Below are positions 35,582-47,113 of a stretch of DNA of 64,000 bases, piece by piece. The translations under genes were made by a program, and so were the position numbers. Within the stretch, counting starts at the first letter, position 1; every line of letters begins with the position of its first letter. The notes under the pieces are model-generated. The model made no database searches and was not told the origin of the DNA. It saw only the letters and a program-made list of their open reading frames with translations. Origin of the DNA: Massilia sp. Leaf139 (GTDB lineage Bacteria > Pseudomonadota > Gammaproteobacteria > Burkholderiales > Burkholderiaceae_D); assembly GCF_001424165.1 (NCBI RefSeq), contig NZ_LMOJ01000001.1, positions 771,194 to 835,193 on the forward strand. Reading direction: 5' to 3'.

Positions 35582-37753
35582 ATGCATCTGCTTCGACCTC
35601 GCTACCTGGCCGCCCTCATGGCCGGGCTGACCGCGCCCGCGTTTGCCCAGCAGGCGGCCACCGAGCCAGGGATGGCACAGGTCGAAGTCAGAGGAGGGGC
35701 AGCCGCCTACGACCCGCGCCGCGACGATACGGCGTCGAAGTTCGTGATCGGCCGCGAGGAGATCGAGCGCTATGGCGACGCCAGCGTGTTCGATGTCTTC
35801 AAGCGCATTCCCGGCGTGACCGTGACCACGGGGTCGGGTCGCAGCACCGAAGTACGGATGCGCGGGCTGGGGGGCGGCTACACCCAGGTGCTGGTCAATG
35901 GCGAGCGTGCGCCGGCCGGCTTCACGCTCGAATCGGTCTCGCCCGAGATGCTCGAGCGGATCGAGGTGCTGCGCACGGCGACGGCCGAATTCTCGACCGA
36001 GTCGGTGGCCGGCACCATCAACCTCGTACTGCGCAAGAAGATCCGCAAGCGCGAGCGCGAAGCGAAGCTTGGTTATCTGCTGTCGGAAGACTTCCGCGGG
36101 CCTTACTTCAGCGCGCAGCTGGCCGACCGCGGCGAACGTGCGTCCTGGTCGCTCGCCCTCAGCGGCAACCACGACAAGCTGGGGCGGGAATGGACGGGCT
36201 ACCAGATCAATACCCGGCCCGACGGCATCATCGACATGCGCCGCAACCTAGTGACGCGCGAGGACGGGCGCATGAACCGGCTGAACCTCGCGCCCCAGTT
36301 CAAGTGGACGCTGGAGAACGGCGACAGCCTCGAATGGGACAGCGTCGCCAATGGCAGCAGTTTTCGTAACCTCGGTCATGGCGTGATCGCAACCACGGTC
36401 GGCGACCCGCCGCCGGTGCCCGACTTGGTCACGCGCGGCGAATTCGACGACCGCATGCTCAAGTCCGACCTGCGCTGGACGCGCGCACTGGCTTCGCAGG
36501 CCAGGCTCGAGACCAAGCTCGGCGTCGAGCGCACGCGCCGCGAGACCCTGGAGCGGCGCAGCGGCATCGACGGCGCCGGCCGCCCCGCCGCCGAGGGCGG
36601 CGTGCGCAACGAATCCGACGCGAAGGGCGCCGGCAGCACCGGCAAATACACGCGCGCGTTCGGCGGCGGCCACGTGCTGGCGCTGGGCTGGGATGCGGGC
36701 CTGAACGACAGCCGCGACCTGCGCGCCGAATACGATGCGATCCGGGTGCTGCCGCCCGGCCAGCCGCCCGTGGAGAATTTCACGGCGCGGGTCGCGCGCG
36801 CCGCCGTCTACGCGCAGGACGAATGGACGCTGACACCGGCGTGGTCGCTCTACCTGGGCGCGCGCTGGGAAGGCGTGCGCACGCGCGTCAGCGGCAACAC
36901 GGTCGCGCCGACCCGGGTGCGCTCGAACGTGTTCAGTCCGATCCTGCAAACCTTGTGGAAGCTGCCGGGAACGGACAGTGAGAAGAGCAGCCACCAGCTG
37001 CGCCTCGCGCTCAGCCGCACCTACAAGGCGCCGGATCTGTACAGCCTCGTCCCGCGCCGCAACGCCTGGGAAAACAACAGCCCCACCGAACCCGACTTCC
37101 AGGGCAATCCTGCCCTGCGGCCGGAACTGGCCTGGGGCGTCGACGCGGCCTGGGAGCATTACTGGGCCGAAGGCGCGATGGTCTCGGTCGGCACGACGCT
37201 GCGCCGCATCGACAACTACACCAGCAACCGCATTTATTTCGACGGCATGCGCTGGATCTTCACGCCCTTTAACGAAGACCGCGCCGCCGTGCGCACGCTC
37301 GACATAGAGACCAAGTTCCCGTTGGCGGCACTGGTCGAGGGGGCGCCCGCGATCGACCTGCGCGCCGGGGTCAGCCGCAACTGGTCGCGCGTGGCGTCGG
37401 TACCGGGGCCGGACAACCGCATGGAGCAGCAGACGCCGCTGACGGCGAACCTGGGCATCGACTACACGTCGGGCGCGCTATCGGCCGGCGCCAGCCTGGC
37501 GCACCGGCGTGGCGGGCCGGTGCGGGTCGCCGCGAACCGCGGCTTCTACAGCCATGCGCGCACCGACCTCGAGACCTATGCGCTGTGGAAGTTCAATCCG
37601 AAGATCCAACTGCGCGTGGCCGTGGCGAACCTGCTGGGCGAGGATAACCACTTCGAGGCCAGCTATGCCGACCCGGCGAGCGGCGTCGAGAAGCGCGGTT
37701 TCCTGTATCCCGAAGGACCGAAGCTGCGCACGACGCTGGAAATGAACTTCTGA
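35582..37753 (+). CDS. TonB-dependent outer-membrane receptor
   Basis: The 723-aa product has signal peptide MHLLRPRYLAALMAGLTAPAFAQQ, then a plug domain (about 45-155: SKFVIGREEIERYGDASVFDVFKRIPGVTV, RMRGLGGGYTQVLVNGERAP, IEVLRTATAEFSTESVAGTINLVL) and a 22-strand barrel ending in F (RTTLEMNF), the outer-membrane assembly signal. It imports a ligand such as a siderophore or cobalamin using TonB energy. The plug resembles the FepA/CirA branch, but the ligand cannot be read. It has no adjacent transporter genes. GGAGATCAATTC precedes the ATG. It converges on the DUF3108 gene with 9 bases between. Confidence 0.92.
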   Translation: MHLLRPRYLAALMAGLTAPAFAQQAATEPGMAQVEVRGGAAAYDPRRDDTASKFVIGREEIERYGDASVFDVFKRIPGVTVTTGSGRSTEVRMRGLGGGYTQVLVNGERAPAGFTLESVSPEMLERIEVLRTATAEFSTESVAGTINLVLRKKIRKREREAKLGYLLSEDFRGPYFSAQLADRGERASWSLALSGNHDKLGREWTGYQINTRPDGIIDMRRNLVTREDGRMNRLNLAPQFKWTLENGDSLEWDSVANGSSFRNLGHGVIATTVGDPPPVPDLVTRGEFDDRMLKSDLRWTRALASQARLETKLGVERTRRETLERRSGIDGAGRPAAEGGVRNESDAKGAGSTGKYTRAFGGGHVLALGWDAGLNDSRDLRAEYDAIRVLPPGQPPVENFTARVARAAVYAQDEWTLTPAWSLYLGARWEGVRTRVSGNTVAPTRVRSNVFSPILQTLWKLPGTDSEKSSHQLRLALSRTYKAPDLYSLVPRRNAWENNSPTEPDFQGNPALRPELAWGVDAAWEHYWAEGAMVSVGTTLRRIDNYTSNRIYFDGMRWIFTPFNEDRAAVRTLDIETKFPLAALVEGAPAIDLRAGVSRNWSRVASVPGPDNRMEQQTPLTANLGIDYTSGALSAGASLAHRRGGPVRVAANRGFYSHARTDLETYALWKFNPKIQLRVAVANLLGEDNHFEASYADPASGVEKRGFLYPEGPKLRTTLEMNF

Positions 37754-37762
37754 GCGCGCTGC

Positions 37763-38743
37763 CTACATTTCGATGTTCGTGACGGTTTGACTTTCGACCG
37801 TGCCGTCCGGCTGCGTCACCCGTAACTGCACCGGCAGCCAGTGTCGTTCGGGCGCGAGCCAGAGTTCGACGCGGGCCTGGCCGGCGGGTGCGAGCTGCAC
37901 CAGCCGCACGGCGGCGAGGACGCCGGCGGGCGTGGCCAGCTGCTCGTGGCCCGCCACCTGCCAGCGCACGATGCGCGCGCCGCCGCTGTCGGCGACCACC
38001 AGGTCGATCGTATCCTGTACCTGATCCGGCTCGGCCAGGCCGATCGCTGCCAGCTGCATCAAGGCGGATCCCCGATCCTGGCTGCCCAGCGTCAGCGGCT
38101 CGCTCGCCCCCAGTCCCGCGTGTTCGATGCGCCGTTCCTCGCGATTGAAACGTGTCGCGCGCGTGCCGCCTGCCGGGCCGGGTTCGCTGGCCTGGCGCGG
38201 CGCGATGCCGGCATCGTCCTCGCCGCCTTCGCTCTCGAGCTGGCCTAGCACGCCGTCGAGGCGCAGGCGGTAGGCACCGTTGTCCGACTCCCAGACCAGC
38301 TGCGCCGGTTCTCCGCTCAGGGCCGGCTGGCCGGGCGCGCTGCGCGTGACGGCATAGCGCAGACGCGCGGACGGGGGCAGGCGCACGCGGTAGCGGCCGG
38401 GCATCTGCAGCGGTGCGGCGCCGGGCGTGGCGGACGCGGGACGCGGGGAGGCGTCGGCCGTCGTGGCGGCGGCGGGAAGGACGGGGCGCATCGGGGGCAG
38501 GGCGGGGGGCGTTTGCTCGGGTTCCGGTACGGCCTCGGGCCTCGCTGCGCTTGGCTGCGCGCTCGCTTGCGTAGCCGGCGGCCGCTCGCGCACCAGGCGC
38601 AGGGCAAACGGTGCGCCGATAGCGGGCGCCGGCGGCGCGATCAGGACATCCAACGATGCCAGGGCCAGCAGGTGCAGCAAGAGGGACAGACCGACCCACG
38701 CCACCAGGCGCCGGTGCCGGGCCAGTTGGACGGCGATCTTCAT
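37763..38743 (-). CDS. DUF3108 domain protein with N-terminal membrane anchor
   Basis: The 326-aa product starts MKIAVQLARHRRLVAWVGLSLLLHLLALASLDVLI, a membrane anchor much like those of TonB-type proteins. A Pro/Ala/Glu-rich linker follows (about 45-125: RPPATQASAQPSAARPEAVPEPEQTPPALPPM, in pieces), then a C-terminal DUF3108 domain (about 135-326: GRYRVRLPPSARLRYAVTR to VTQPDGTVESQTVTNIEM). The linker would span the periplasm. The domain is predicted to be beta-rich; function is unknown. A longer upstream frame exists, but only this start gives a membrane anchor at the N-terminus. Confidence 0.8.
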   Translation of the reverse strand: MKIAVQLARHRRLVAWVGLSLLLHLLALASLDVLIAPPAPAIGAPFALRLVRERPPATQASAQPSAARPEAVPEPEQTPPALPPMRPVLPAAATTADASPRPASATPGAAPLQMPGRYRVRLPPSARLRYAVTRSAPGQPALSGEPAQLVWESDNGAYRLRLDGVLGQLESEGGEDDAGIAPRQASEPGPAGGTRATRFNREERRIEHAGLGASEPLTLGSQDRGSALMQLAAIGLAEPDQVQDTIDLVVADSGGARIVRWQVAGHEQLATPAGVLAAVRLVQLAPAGQARVELWLAPERHWLPVQLRVTQPDGTVESQTVTNIEM

Positions 38744-38782
38744 GGCATTAGTTTGGCCGACCTGTCTGCAATTGTCCACCTG

Positions 38783-38886
38783 CGAGCGGGCGAACAAGCC
38801 GCCATGGCTGCGTTGCATGCGTCTCGCCGTACTAGCGTACTGTCTTCGACGATGCGCCTTGCCCTGGCAGCTTTTTCGCCCGCTCG
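38783..38886. repeat. 104-base imperfect inverted repeat between DUF3108 gene and chemoreceptor
   Basis: The arms (about 38783-38823 and 38846-38886) begin CGAGCGGGCGAA and end TTCGCCCGCTCG and pair with few mismatches. The centre holds GTACTAGCGTAC, itself nearly palindromic. It is unlike the GTAGGGTGG family. The 320-base gap (38744-39063) contains this element and otherwise no gene I can support; the chemoreceptor ribosome-binding site (GAGGAGCG) is at its end. Confidence 0.65.
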
Positions 38887-39063
38887 GCTGGAGGGTGTTG
38901 ATCTCGCGCAAGGGTGCGCCCGGGACGATGCCGTAGATTGGTCGAATGCGTTAAAGAAATATCGCGCATTCTCGACTTTGCGAGGGCTCCATGATCATGC
39001 ACCAGCGTTTCCCCGCCGCGGCCATTCATCCCGCATCTTTCTACCTAGCCGAGGAGCGCTGAG

Positions 39064-40785
39064 ATGCTGTCACGCCTGAAGATCGGCCCCAAACTCCTGC
39101 TGGCTCCCGGTGTCGTGCTGGTGCTGCTGGTGCTGCTGTCCTGCGGCGCCTGGTACGCGATGGTGCGCCAGAACGCCTCGCTCGAAGACATCGTCGGCAG
39201 GCGCGCCGCCCACATGCGCGCCGCCAGCGACCTGGTGTTCTCGGCGCAGCGCGGGCATGCCGAGATCTACCAGCTGCAAAGCTGGATCGGCGGCAGCTTC
39301 CCGAAGAGCCGGATCGAGCCGCTGATCCGCGACATCCACCGCCAGCATGCGCTGACCACCGCCGGCCTGCAGCGGCTGGCGGGCATGACGCCGCCCAACG
39401 GCGACGAGCGCCGCTACGTCGACGGCGCCGCCACGGCCTATGCCCGCTACATCCAGGCGGTGCGCGACGTGATCGAACTGGCGCGCGACGACCAGTCGAT
39501 CAGCGCCAACGCCATGAGCAAGGCCGAAAGCGCCTTCGCCGACGTGGCCCAGCGCCTGAACGCGCTGTCCCAGCTCGAACAGATGCTGTCGCAGCAGGCG
39601 TCGAACAGCGCCGCCGCCGACTTTCGCGCGATGACCTGGCTGATGCCCTGCGTGATCCTGCTGGCGATCGGCGTCTCGCTGCGCATCACGGTGGCGGTAC
39701 GGCGCGCGCTGCTTTCCGAAATTCGCGGCATCGGCGCGGCCGCCGTCGACCTGGCCAGCGGCGATCTGACGGTCAAGGATCGGGTCTACGGCAACGACGA
39801 GATCGCGGAAACCTCGCGCGCCCTGAACGCGAGCATCCGCAACCTGAACGGCACCCTGCGCACCATCCTGCAGTCGGCCCAGTCGATCGGCTCGGCTTCG
39901 CGCGACCTGGCGCTGGGCAACCTGAACCTGACCACGCGCGCCGTCTTCCGCGCCAATTCGCTGGAACACACGGCGTCCTCGATGCAGGAACTGGCCGCCA
40001 CCGTCAACCTCACCGCCGACAGTGCGCAAGCCGCCAACCGCCTTACCGAATCGGCATCGAACGTCGCCCAGCAGGGCGAGAACGTGGCCGACCGCCTGGT
40101 CACCACCATGGCCTCCGTGATGAGCAGCGCTTGCCGCGCGGCCGAGATCACCCAGCAGATCGACGCCATCGCAGTGGAAACCGGCACGCTGGCATTGAAC
40201 GCGGCGCTGGAAGCGGCACGCGCTGGCGAACACGGGCGCGAATTCGCACTGGTGGCGGGCGAGGTGCGCTCGCTGGCGCTGCGCACCGGCAGCGCGGCGC
40301 GCGAGATCCGCGAACTGATCAACCAGTCGGTGGCCGAGATCGAAGGCGGCACCGCGTTCGCCGCCCAGGCCGGCAGCAGCATGGCGACGATCGCCGAGTC
40401 GGTGCAGCAGGTGGGCGACATCATCAATCAGATCAGTTCCGCGAGCGCCGAGCAGGCCAGCGGGCTGGAAGAGGTGAGCGAGGCGATCGTGCAGATGGAC
40501 CAGGTCACCCAGCGCAATACCTCCCTGGTGGAAGAGGCGGCGGAAGCGGCGCGCACCCTGCAGATGCAGGCCCTGACCCTGTCGCGCGCGGTGGCGACCT
40601 TCCGCCTCGACGAGGCGGTGCTGCCGCCGGAGCCGCCGCCGCGCAGCTCGAGCGTGGCAGAGCCGGATATGCGAGAGGTGTTGAAGGATGGCCGGCGCGA
40701 CGCCAGCATCGCGCCGAAGGTGGAGCGCAGGAAGCTGCCGCGGCCGCATTTGCGCTTGGCGTCGCGGCGGGATTTGGGGAATTAG
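39064..40785 (+). CDS. Methyl-accepting chemotaxis protein with divergent signalling tip
   Basis: The 573-aa product has TM1 (LLLAPGVVLVLLVLLSCGAWYAM), a helical periplasmic domain (about 40-190, four-helix-bundle type), TM2 (WLMPCVILLAIGVSLRITVAV), a HAMP-like segment and a long signalling coiled-coil. Receptors of this type control CheA through the hairpin tip. Here the tip reads IDAIAVETGTLALNAALEAARAGEHGREFALVAGEVRSL; canonical tips have [13 protein letters not shown] and GRGFAVVA. The Phe, Gln, Asn and Ile contact positions are therefore replaced. No C-terminal CheR-binding pentapeptide is present (ends SRRDLGN). It may act as a modified or non-CheA-coupled receptor. Confidence 0.88.
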   Translation: MLSRLKIGPKLLLAPGVVLVLLVLLSCGAWYAMVRQNASLEDIVGRRAAHMRAASDLVFSAQRGHAEIYQLQSWIGGSFPKSRIEPLIRDIHRQHALTTAGLQRLAGMTPPNGDERRYVDGAATAYARYIQAVRDVIELARDDQSISANAMSKAESAFADVAQRLNALSQLEQMLSQQASNSAAADFRAMTWLMPCVILLAIGVSLRITVAVRRALLSEIRGIGAAAVDLASGDLTVKDRVYGNDEIAETSRALNASIRNLNGTLRTILQSAQSIGSASRDLALGNLNLTTRAVFRANSLEHTASSMQELAATVNLTADSAQAANRLTESASNVAQQGENVADRLVTTMASVMSSACRAAEITQQIDAIAVETGTLALNAALEAARAGEHGREFALVAGEVRSLALRTGSAAREIRELINQSVAEIEGGTAFAAQAGSSMATIAESVQQVGDIINQISSASAEQASGLEEVSEAIVQMDQVTQRNTSLVEEAAEAARTLQMQALTLSRAVATFRLDEAVLPPEPPPRSSSVAEPDMREVLKDGRRDASIAPKVERRKLPRPHLRLASRRDLGN

Positions 40786-40848
40786 CGTTTCGACGGATCG
40801 AACGGTGTACCGCGTGGGCTCCATTTTTGATCGAGACCGATGCGTAAC

Positions 40849-40876
40849 GTAGGGTGGGCTCTCCGAGCCCACGCGT
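40849..40876. repeat. GTAGGGTGG-family palindrome (copy 5)
   Basis: GTGGGCTC (40854-40861) and GAGCCCAC (40865-40872) form an 8-bp stem with loop TCC, preceded by GTAGG and followed by GCGT. It lies between the convergent chemoreceptor and gcvP genes. Confidence 0.7.
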
Positions 40877-40900
40877 GAAGCCCGCACAAAGGCACACCCC

Positions 40901-40940
40901 AAAAAAACGGCGGCGCCGGGATCGCTCCCCGCGCCGCCGT
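40901..40940 (-). terminator. Rho-independent terminator of the gcv operon
   Basis: On the minus strand ACGGCGGCGC (40940-40931) pairs with GCGCCGCCGT (40916-40907) and runs into seven T's (40907-40901). It lies 18 bases after the gcvP stop. Confidence 0.88.
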
Positions 40941-40958
40941 TCATTCACCTACCGACAA

Positions 40959-43859
<2,901 letters not shown>

Positions 43860-43962
43860 GGTGAGGGCCAAATAGAGGGACTAAAGAGCGGAGATGGGGA
43901 TGCGCGGTGCCGGTACAAGCCGTACTGCGCAAGCGGTGCGCAGTACGGCGGGACAAACGTGG

Positions 43963-44343
43963 TCAGTTGCCGGTCGACTTGCCGTAGGCGTCGGCGTCCA
44001 TCAGGCCGTCGTAGGCGCCGGCGTCCGTCGGCTTGAGCTTGAACAGCCAGGCGGCGAAGGCGTCGGTATTGATCGAGTCCGGCGCGTCGGCGGTGGCCTG
44101 ATTGACTTCCGTGACGGTGCCGGCGACCGGCGCGTAGATGTCGCTGGCGGCCTTCACCGACTCGACCACGGCGGCGTCCTGGCCGGCCGTCAGGGCCTTG
44201 CCGACCTGCGGCAGTTCGACGAACACGATGTCGCCGAGCGCGTCCTGGGCGAAGTCGGTGATGCCGACGGTCAGGGTACCGTCTTCTTCGCGGCGCACCC
44301 ACTCATGGGACTCGGTGTATTTCAGGTCGGTAGGGATGTTCAT
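43963..44343 (-). CDS. gcvH: Glycine cleavage system H protein
   Basis: The 126-aa lipoyl carrier shuttles the aminomethyl group between GcvP, GcvT and the lipoamide dehydrogenase. The lipoylated Lys is in [19 protein letters not shown] (about residue 62), and the fold is clear from [41 protein letters not shown] 44343 has GGAG about 9 bases upstream. It lies 36 bases after gcvT and 103 bases before gcvP. Confidence 0.97.
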   Translation of the reverse strand: MNIPTDLKYTESHEWVRREEDGTLTVGITDFAQDALGDIVFVELPQVGKALTAGQDAAVVESVKAASDIYAPVAGTVTEVNQATADAPDSINTDAFAAWLFKLKPTDAGAYDGLMDADAYGKSTGN

Positions 44344-44379
44344 GTACAAGGCTCCAGGTTGATATAGGGCGGAATTATA

Positions 44380-45498
44380 TTAGACGGCGAGGACTTTGCC
44401 GTTGCGGACGAAAGGCAGCTTGACGACAGTCGCGGCCAGCTTCTTGTCGCGGATCTCGACGTGCACGGTGTCGCCGATGGCGACGTCCATCGGCACGCGC
44501 GCCAGGGCGATCGCCTGCTGCATCGACGGGCTGAAGGTGCCGCTGGTGATTTCGCCGAACGCGCCGGAGGCGGCGACGACCTTCTGGTGGGCGCGCAGGA
44601 TGCCGCCTTTTTCGCGCAGGATCAGGCCCATGAAGTTGGCGTTCTGGCCCTTGCTCTGCAGGGCGGCCTTGCCGACGAAGTCGCGTTCCGACACCAGGTC
44701 GATCGTCCAGGCCAGGCCGGCATCGAGCGGATTGACCGACTCGTCCATGTCCTGGCCGTAGAGGTTCATGCCCGCTTCCAGGCGCAGCGTGTCGCGTGCG
44801 CCCAGGCCGGCGGGCTTGACGCCGGCCGCAATCAGCGCATTCCACAGCGCCTCGACCTGCGTTGCCGGCACGCCGATCTCGAAGCCGTCTTCGCCGGTGT
44901 AGCCGGTGCGCGCGACCATGGCTTCGCCAAAGGCGGTGTCGGCGACGATCGCGACGTTGAAGGGTTTCATGTCCTGGGTGGCGGCCTGCGCCGCCGGCAG
45001 CACTTCCCAGACTTTGGCGCGGGCGTTCGGGCCCTGCACGGCGACGAGGGCGATCGCATCGGCGCCGTCGCGGCGGCCGGTGATCGTGAGGCCGCTGTTG
45101 GTGGCCTCGTTCTGCTGGCGCATCCAGGCGATGTCCTTCTCGGCGGTGCCGGCGTTGACCACCAGGCGGAACCAGTCTTCGCGGAAGAAGTAGACGATCA
45201 GGTCGTCGATGACGCCGCCCTCGGGATTGAGCATGCACGAGTACAGGGCCTTGCCCGGTACCTGCAGCTTGTCGACGTTATTGGCCAGCAGGCCGCGCAG
45301 GAATGCGCGCACGTTCGCGCCTTCGAGGTCGACCACGCACATGTGCGAGACGTCGAACATGCCCGCATCGGTACGAACCGCGTGGTGCTCTTCGATCTGC
45401 GAGCCGTAGTTGACGGGCATGTCCCAGCCGCCGAAATCGACCATCTTGGCGCCGAGTGCGCGGTGTGCGGAATTGAGCGGGGTCGCTTTGAGCGTCAT
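44380..45498 (-). CDS. gcvT: Aminomethyltransferase (glycine cleavage T protein)
   Basis: The 372-aa enzyme transfers the one-carbon unit from aminomethyl-lipoyl GcvH to tetrahydrofolate and releases ammonia. Conserved segments are [23 protein letters not shown] (in pieces), [10 protein letters not shown] with the catalytic-region Asp, [26 protein letters not shown] and [29 protein letters not shown] lies just ahead of ATG 45498. It is the first gene of the operon and is controlled by the tandem glycine riboswitch in the leader. Confidence 0.97.
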   Translation of the reverse strand: MTLKATPLNSAHRALGAKMVDFGGWDMPVNYGSQIEEHHAVRTDAGMFDVSHMCVVDLEGANVRAFLRGLLANNVDKLQVPGKALYSCMLNPEGGVIDDLIVYFFREDWFRLVVNAGTAEKDIAWMRQQNEATNSGLTITGRRDGADAIALVAVQGPNARAKVWEVLPAAQAATQDMKPFNVAIVADTAFGEAMVARTGYTGEDGFEIGVPATQVEALWNALIAAGVKPAGLGARDTLRLEAGMNLYGQDMDESVNPLDAGLAWTIDLVSERDFVGKAALQSKGQNANFMGLILREKGGILRAHQKVVAASGAFGEITSGTFSPSMQQAIALARVPMDVAIGDTVHVEIRDKKLAATVVKLPFVRNGKVLAV

Positions 45499-45569
45499 GG
45501 AATCCTCAGGGCAGAAAGGGCAGTGAATAAGGGAGCCGCCACGCCGGCGAATGCCTGCGTGCGCTGCGC

Positions 45570-45768
45570 GCCCCTCTGTCCTTGGTACCTGAGAGATAGC
45601 AGCCCTGTGTGGCCGCCTGCCCCTTCGGTGGGCCCGGGCGATTACCGGGGCCGCTCTCCAGAGTTGATCCTGCACGCCGTGCGCGCCGACCCCTGACCGG
45701 TCCTTTTGCCTGAGAGTTTTTGGGTGATGCCCCTTCGGCGGCCACGCGTAGCGGCGCTCTCCCGGTCA
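45570..45768 (-). promoter_or_regulatory. Tandem glycine riboswitch upstream of gcvT
   Basis: On the minus strand two consecutive aptamers can be read. The first (about 45768-45690) has GGGAGAG, GGGGCATCACCC, the conserved CTCTCAGGCAAAAGGACC 3' part and a closing stem. The second (about 45665-45570) opens CTGGAGAG and ends CTCTCAGGTACCAAGGACAG. The two are joined by a short linker, the classic cooperative tandem arrangement, and glycine binding is expected to raise gcvT expression. The distance to gcvT is about 70 bases. Confidence 0.95.
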
Positions 45769-45777
45769 AGACTGTGG

Positions 45778-45806
45778 AGAATATGCCAGCCTTGAATCCG
45801 TGTCAA
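45778..45806 (-). promoter_or_regulatory. Sigma70 promoter of the gcv riboswitch transcript
   Basis: On the minus strand a perfect TTGACA (45806-45801) and TATTCT (45783-45778) are separated by exactly 17 bases. The first riboswitch aptamer begins about 10 bases after the -10 box. Confidence 0.85.
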
Positions 45807-45944
45807 TGTTGGAAGGCTGGCGGAGACGCCCATCCGGTACCGTCCAGCCCGGGCGGGTGGCCGCGCACCGTTGGCATGCATGCGCGCAGGCTTTTTCCTC
45901 GATTTGCTAAACTGGTGTTCACACTTTGCGGACAAAGACAGACC

Positions 45945-46505
45945 ATGAGCGAAGATCAAGCAAAACAGAGCAAGGAAGCGTGGTTCACCCTGTCGGGCGA
46001 CGTCAACAGCGACATGGTGCACCGGGTATTCGAAGCGGTGGGCCACATGACGGAAGACGGCATCGAGACCGCCCACGTGCTGGTGCAGTCGAACGGCGGC
46101 TATGTCAGCGACGGCCTGTGCCTGTACAACTTCCTGTCGAAGTCGCCGATCGAATTCGTGATGTACAACGGCGGGGCGGTGGCCTCGATCGCCGTCATCA
46201 TGTACCTGTCGGGCACGCGCCGCTACGCCAGCGAGACGGCGCGCTTCATGGTGCACAAGTCGCACGCGACGGCCTCGCCGGGTTCGCGGCCCGATGCGCT
46301 CAACATCATCGTCGAGGGCCTGCGCGCCGACGACGCGCGCACCGAATCGATCCTGCGCAAGCATGTCGAGCTGACGCCCGAGCAGTGGGCGATCCACCAG
46401 TACTCCGACCTGCACCTCAATTCGCGCGACGCCAAGACGGCTGGCATGATCAACGACGTCGTCGACTTCTCGCCGCCGAAAGGCGCGCTTCTGCGCAATA
46501 TTTGA
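45945..46505 (+). CDS. ClpP/crotonase-fold serine protease-like protein
   Basis: The 186-aa product resembles ClpP-type peptidases: EAWFTLSGDVNSDMVHRVFEAVGHM, HVLVQSNGGYVSDGLCLYNFL, then MYNGGAVASIAVIMYLSG with the candidate nucleophile Ser in VASIA (about residue 91), and MVHKSHATA with the His. The His sits where ClpP has MIHQP. It is shorter than housekeeping ClpP, has divergent motifs and no partner ATPase gene nearby. It belongs to the ClpP-like proteins found outside the clpPX locus, with an unknown substrate. It is probably cytoplasmic. Confidence 0.8.
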   Translation: MSEDQAKQSKEAWFTLSGDVNSDMVHRVFEAVGHMTEDGIETAHVLVQSNGGYVSDGLCLYNFLSKSPIEFVMYNGGAVASIAVIMYLSGTRRYASETARFMVHKSHATASPGSRPDALNIIVEGLRADDARTESILRKHVELTPEQWAIHQYSDLHLNSRDAKTAGMINDVVDFSPPKGALLRNI

Positions 46506-46619
46506 TTTCGTACGGCCGCGTCATTTTGTGCGTGCGTTGCGTGCAAATTAAATCAGGCTGAATAAGCCGCCGTGCAAATCTTGTTTGCATGAAGCCACAT
46601 TATCTCGATGAATGGTGAC

Positions 46620-46643
46620 CCGGTTTTGAACCGGCCATTTTTG
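46620..46643 (+). terminator. Hairpin with T-run after the ClpP-like gene
   Basis: CCGGTT (46620-46625) and AACCGG (46629-46634) form a 6-bp stem followed by CCATTTTTG. The 283-base gap to the next gene also holds GCAAA/TTTGC, and an AGAGCCCGG hairpin at 46722-46750. Confidence 0.5.
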
Positions 46644-46721
46644 ATAACTCAGCAATAAGTTTTCGGATTATCGGCTTAAATAAAGCGTAGCGGCAAGAGA
46701 ATATCGACGCTGCATAATAAT

Positions 46722-46750
46722 AGAGCCCGGTCGCATTAGCGCCGGGCTCT
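46722..46750 (-). terminator. Hairpin downstream of the KGG-repeat gene
   Basis: AGAGCCCGG (46722-46730) and CCGGGCTCT (46742-46750) form a perfect 9-bp stem. On the minus strand it follows the KGG-repeat gene by 38 bases, but only ATTATTATG follows the stem, so termination strength is uncertain. Confidence 0.5.
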
Positions 46751-46788
46751 TCAATATTCGTCACCCGCAGGCGACGAATGCGACACGA

Positions 46789-47103
46789 TTACTTCTTCGG
46801 GTCGTTTTTATGGCTTTGGCGGCCGGCAGCGGCATGCTGCTCGGGGGTGCCGCCGCGGGTGCCCGAACCGGAGCCGGAACGCGAGCCCGAGCCGGAGCCG
46901 GACTGCTTGTTGCCGCCCTCGCGGCCCAGTTCGAGGTTCTGTTCCTGGGCCGAGCCGCTGCGCGAGCTCGAGCTGGAACCGGAACGCGAACCCGAGCTCG
47001 AACCGGACTGTTTGTTCGCGTCGTTCTTGTGGCTTTGACGACCGGCTTCCGCGTGTTGCTCAGGCGTGCCGCCCTGGGTACCTTTTTTCTGATTCGAGGC
47101 CAT
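46789..47103 (-). CDS. KGG-repeat (YciG/Con-10-like) stress protein
   Basis: The 104-aa hydrophilic protein is almost free of hydrophobic residues. It contains two copies of GGTPEQHA-AGRQSHKND (near the start and at the C-terminus), related to the KGG motif of YciG and fungal Con-10 stress proteins, joined by Ser/Gly/Arg repeats (SGSRSGS) and an AQEQNLELGREGGNKQSG stretch. It is probably intrinsically disordered. Such proteins are induced by general stress; their biochemical role is not known. AAAGGAAATAATC precedes the ATG. Its upstream region has a 13-base inverted repeat. Confidence 0.85.
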   Translation of the reverse strand: MASNQKKGTQGGTPEQHAEAGRQSHKNDANKQSGSSSGSRSGSSSSSRSGSAQEQNLELGREGGNKQSGSGSGSRSGSGSGTRGGTPEQHAAAGRQSHKNDPKK

Positions 47104-47113
47104 GATTATTTCC

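Noticed and set aside
46809-47069. Plus-strand frames across the KGG-repeat gene
   Set aside because: They arise from the Ser/Gly/Arg repeat codons read in the opposite sense; the minus-strand frame has the motif and a ribosome-binding site.
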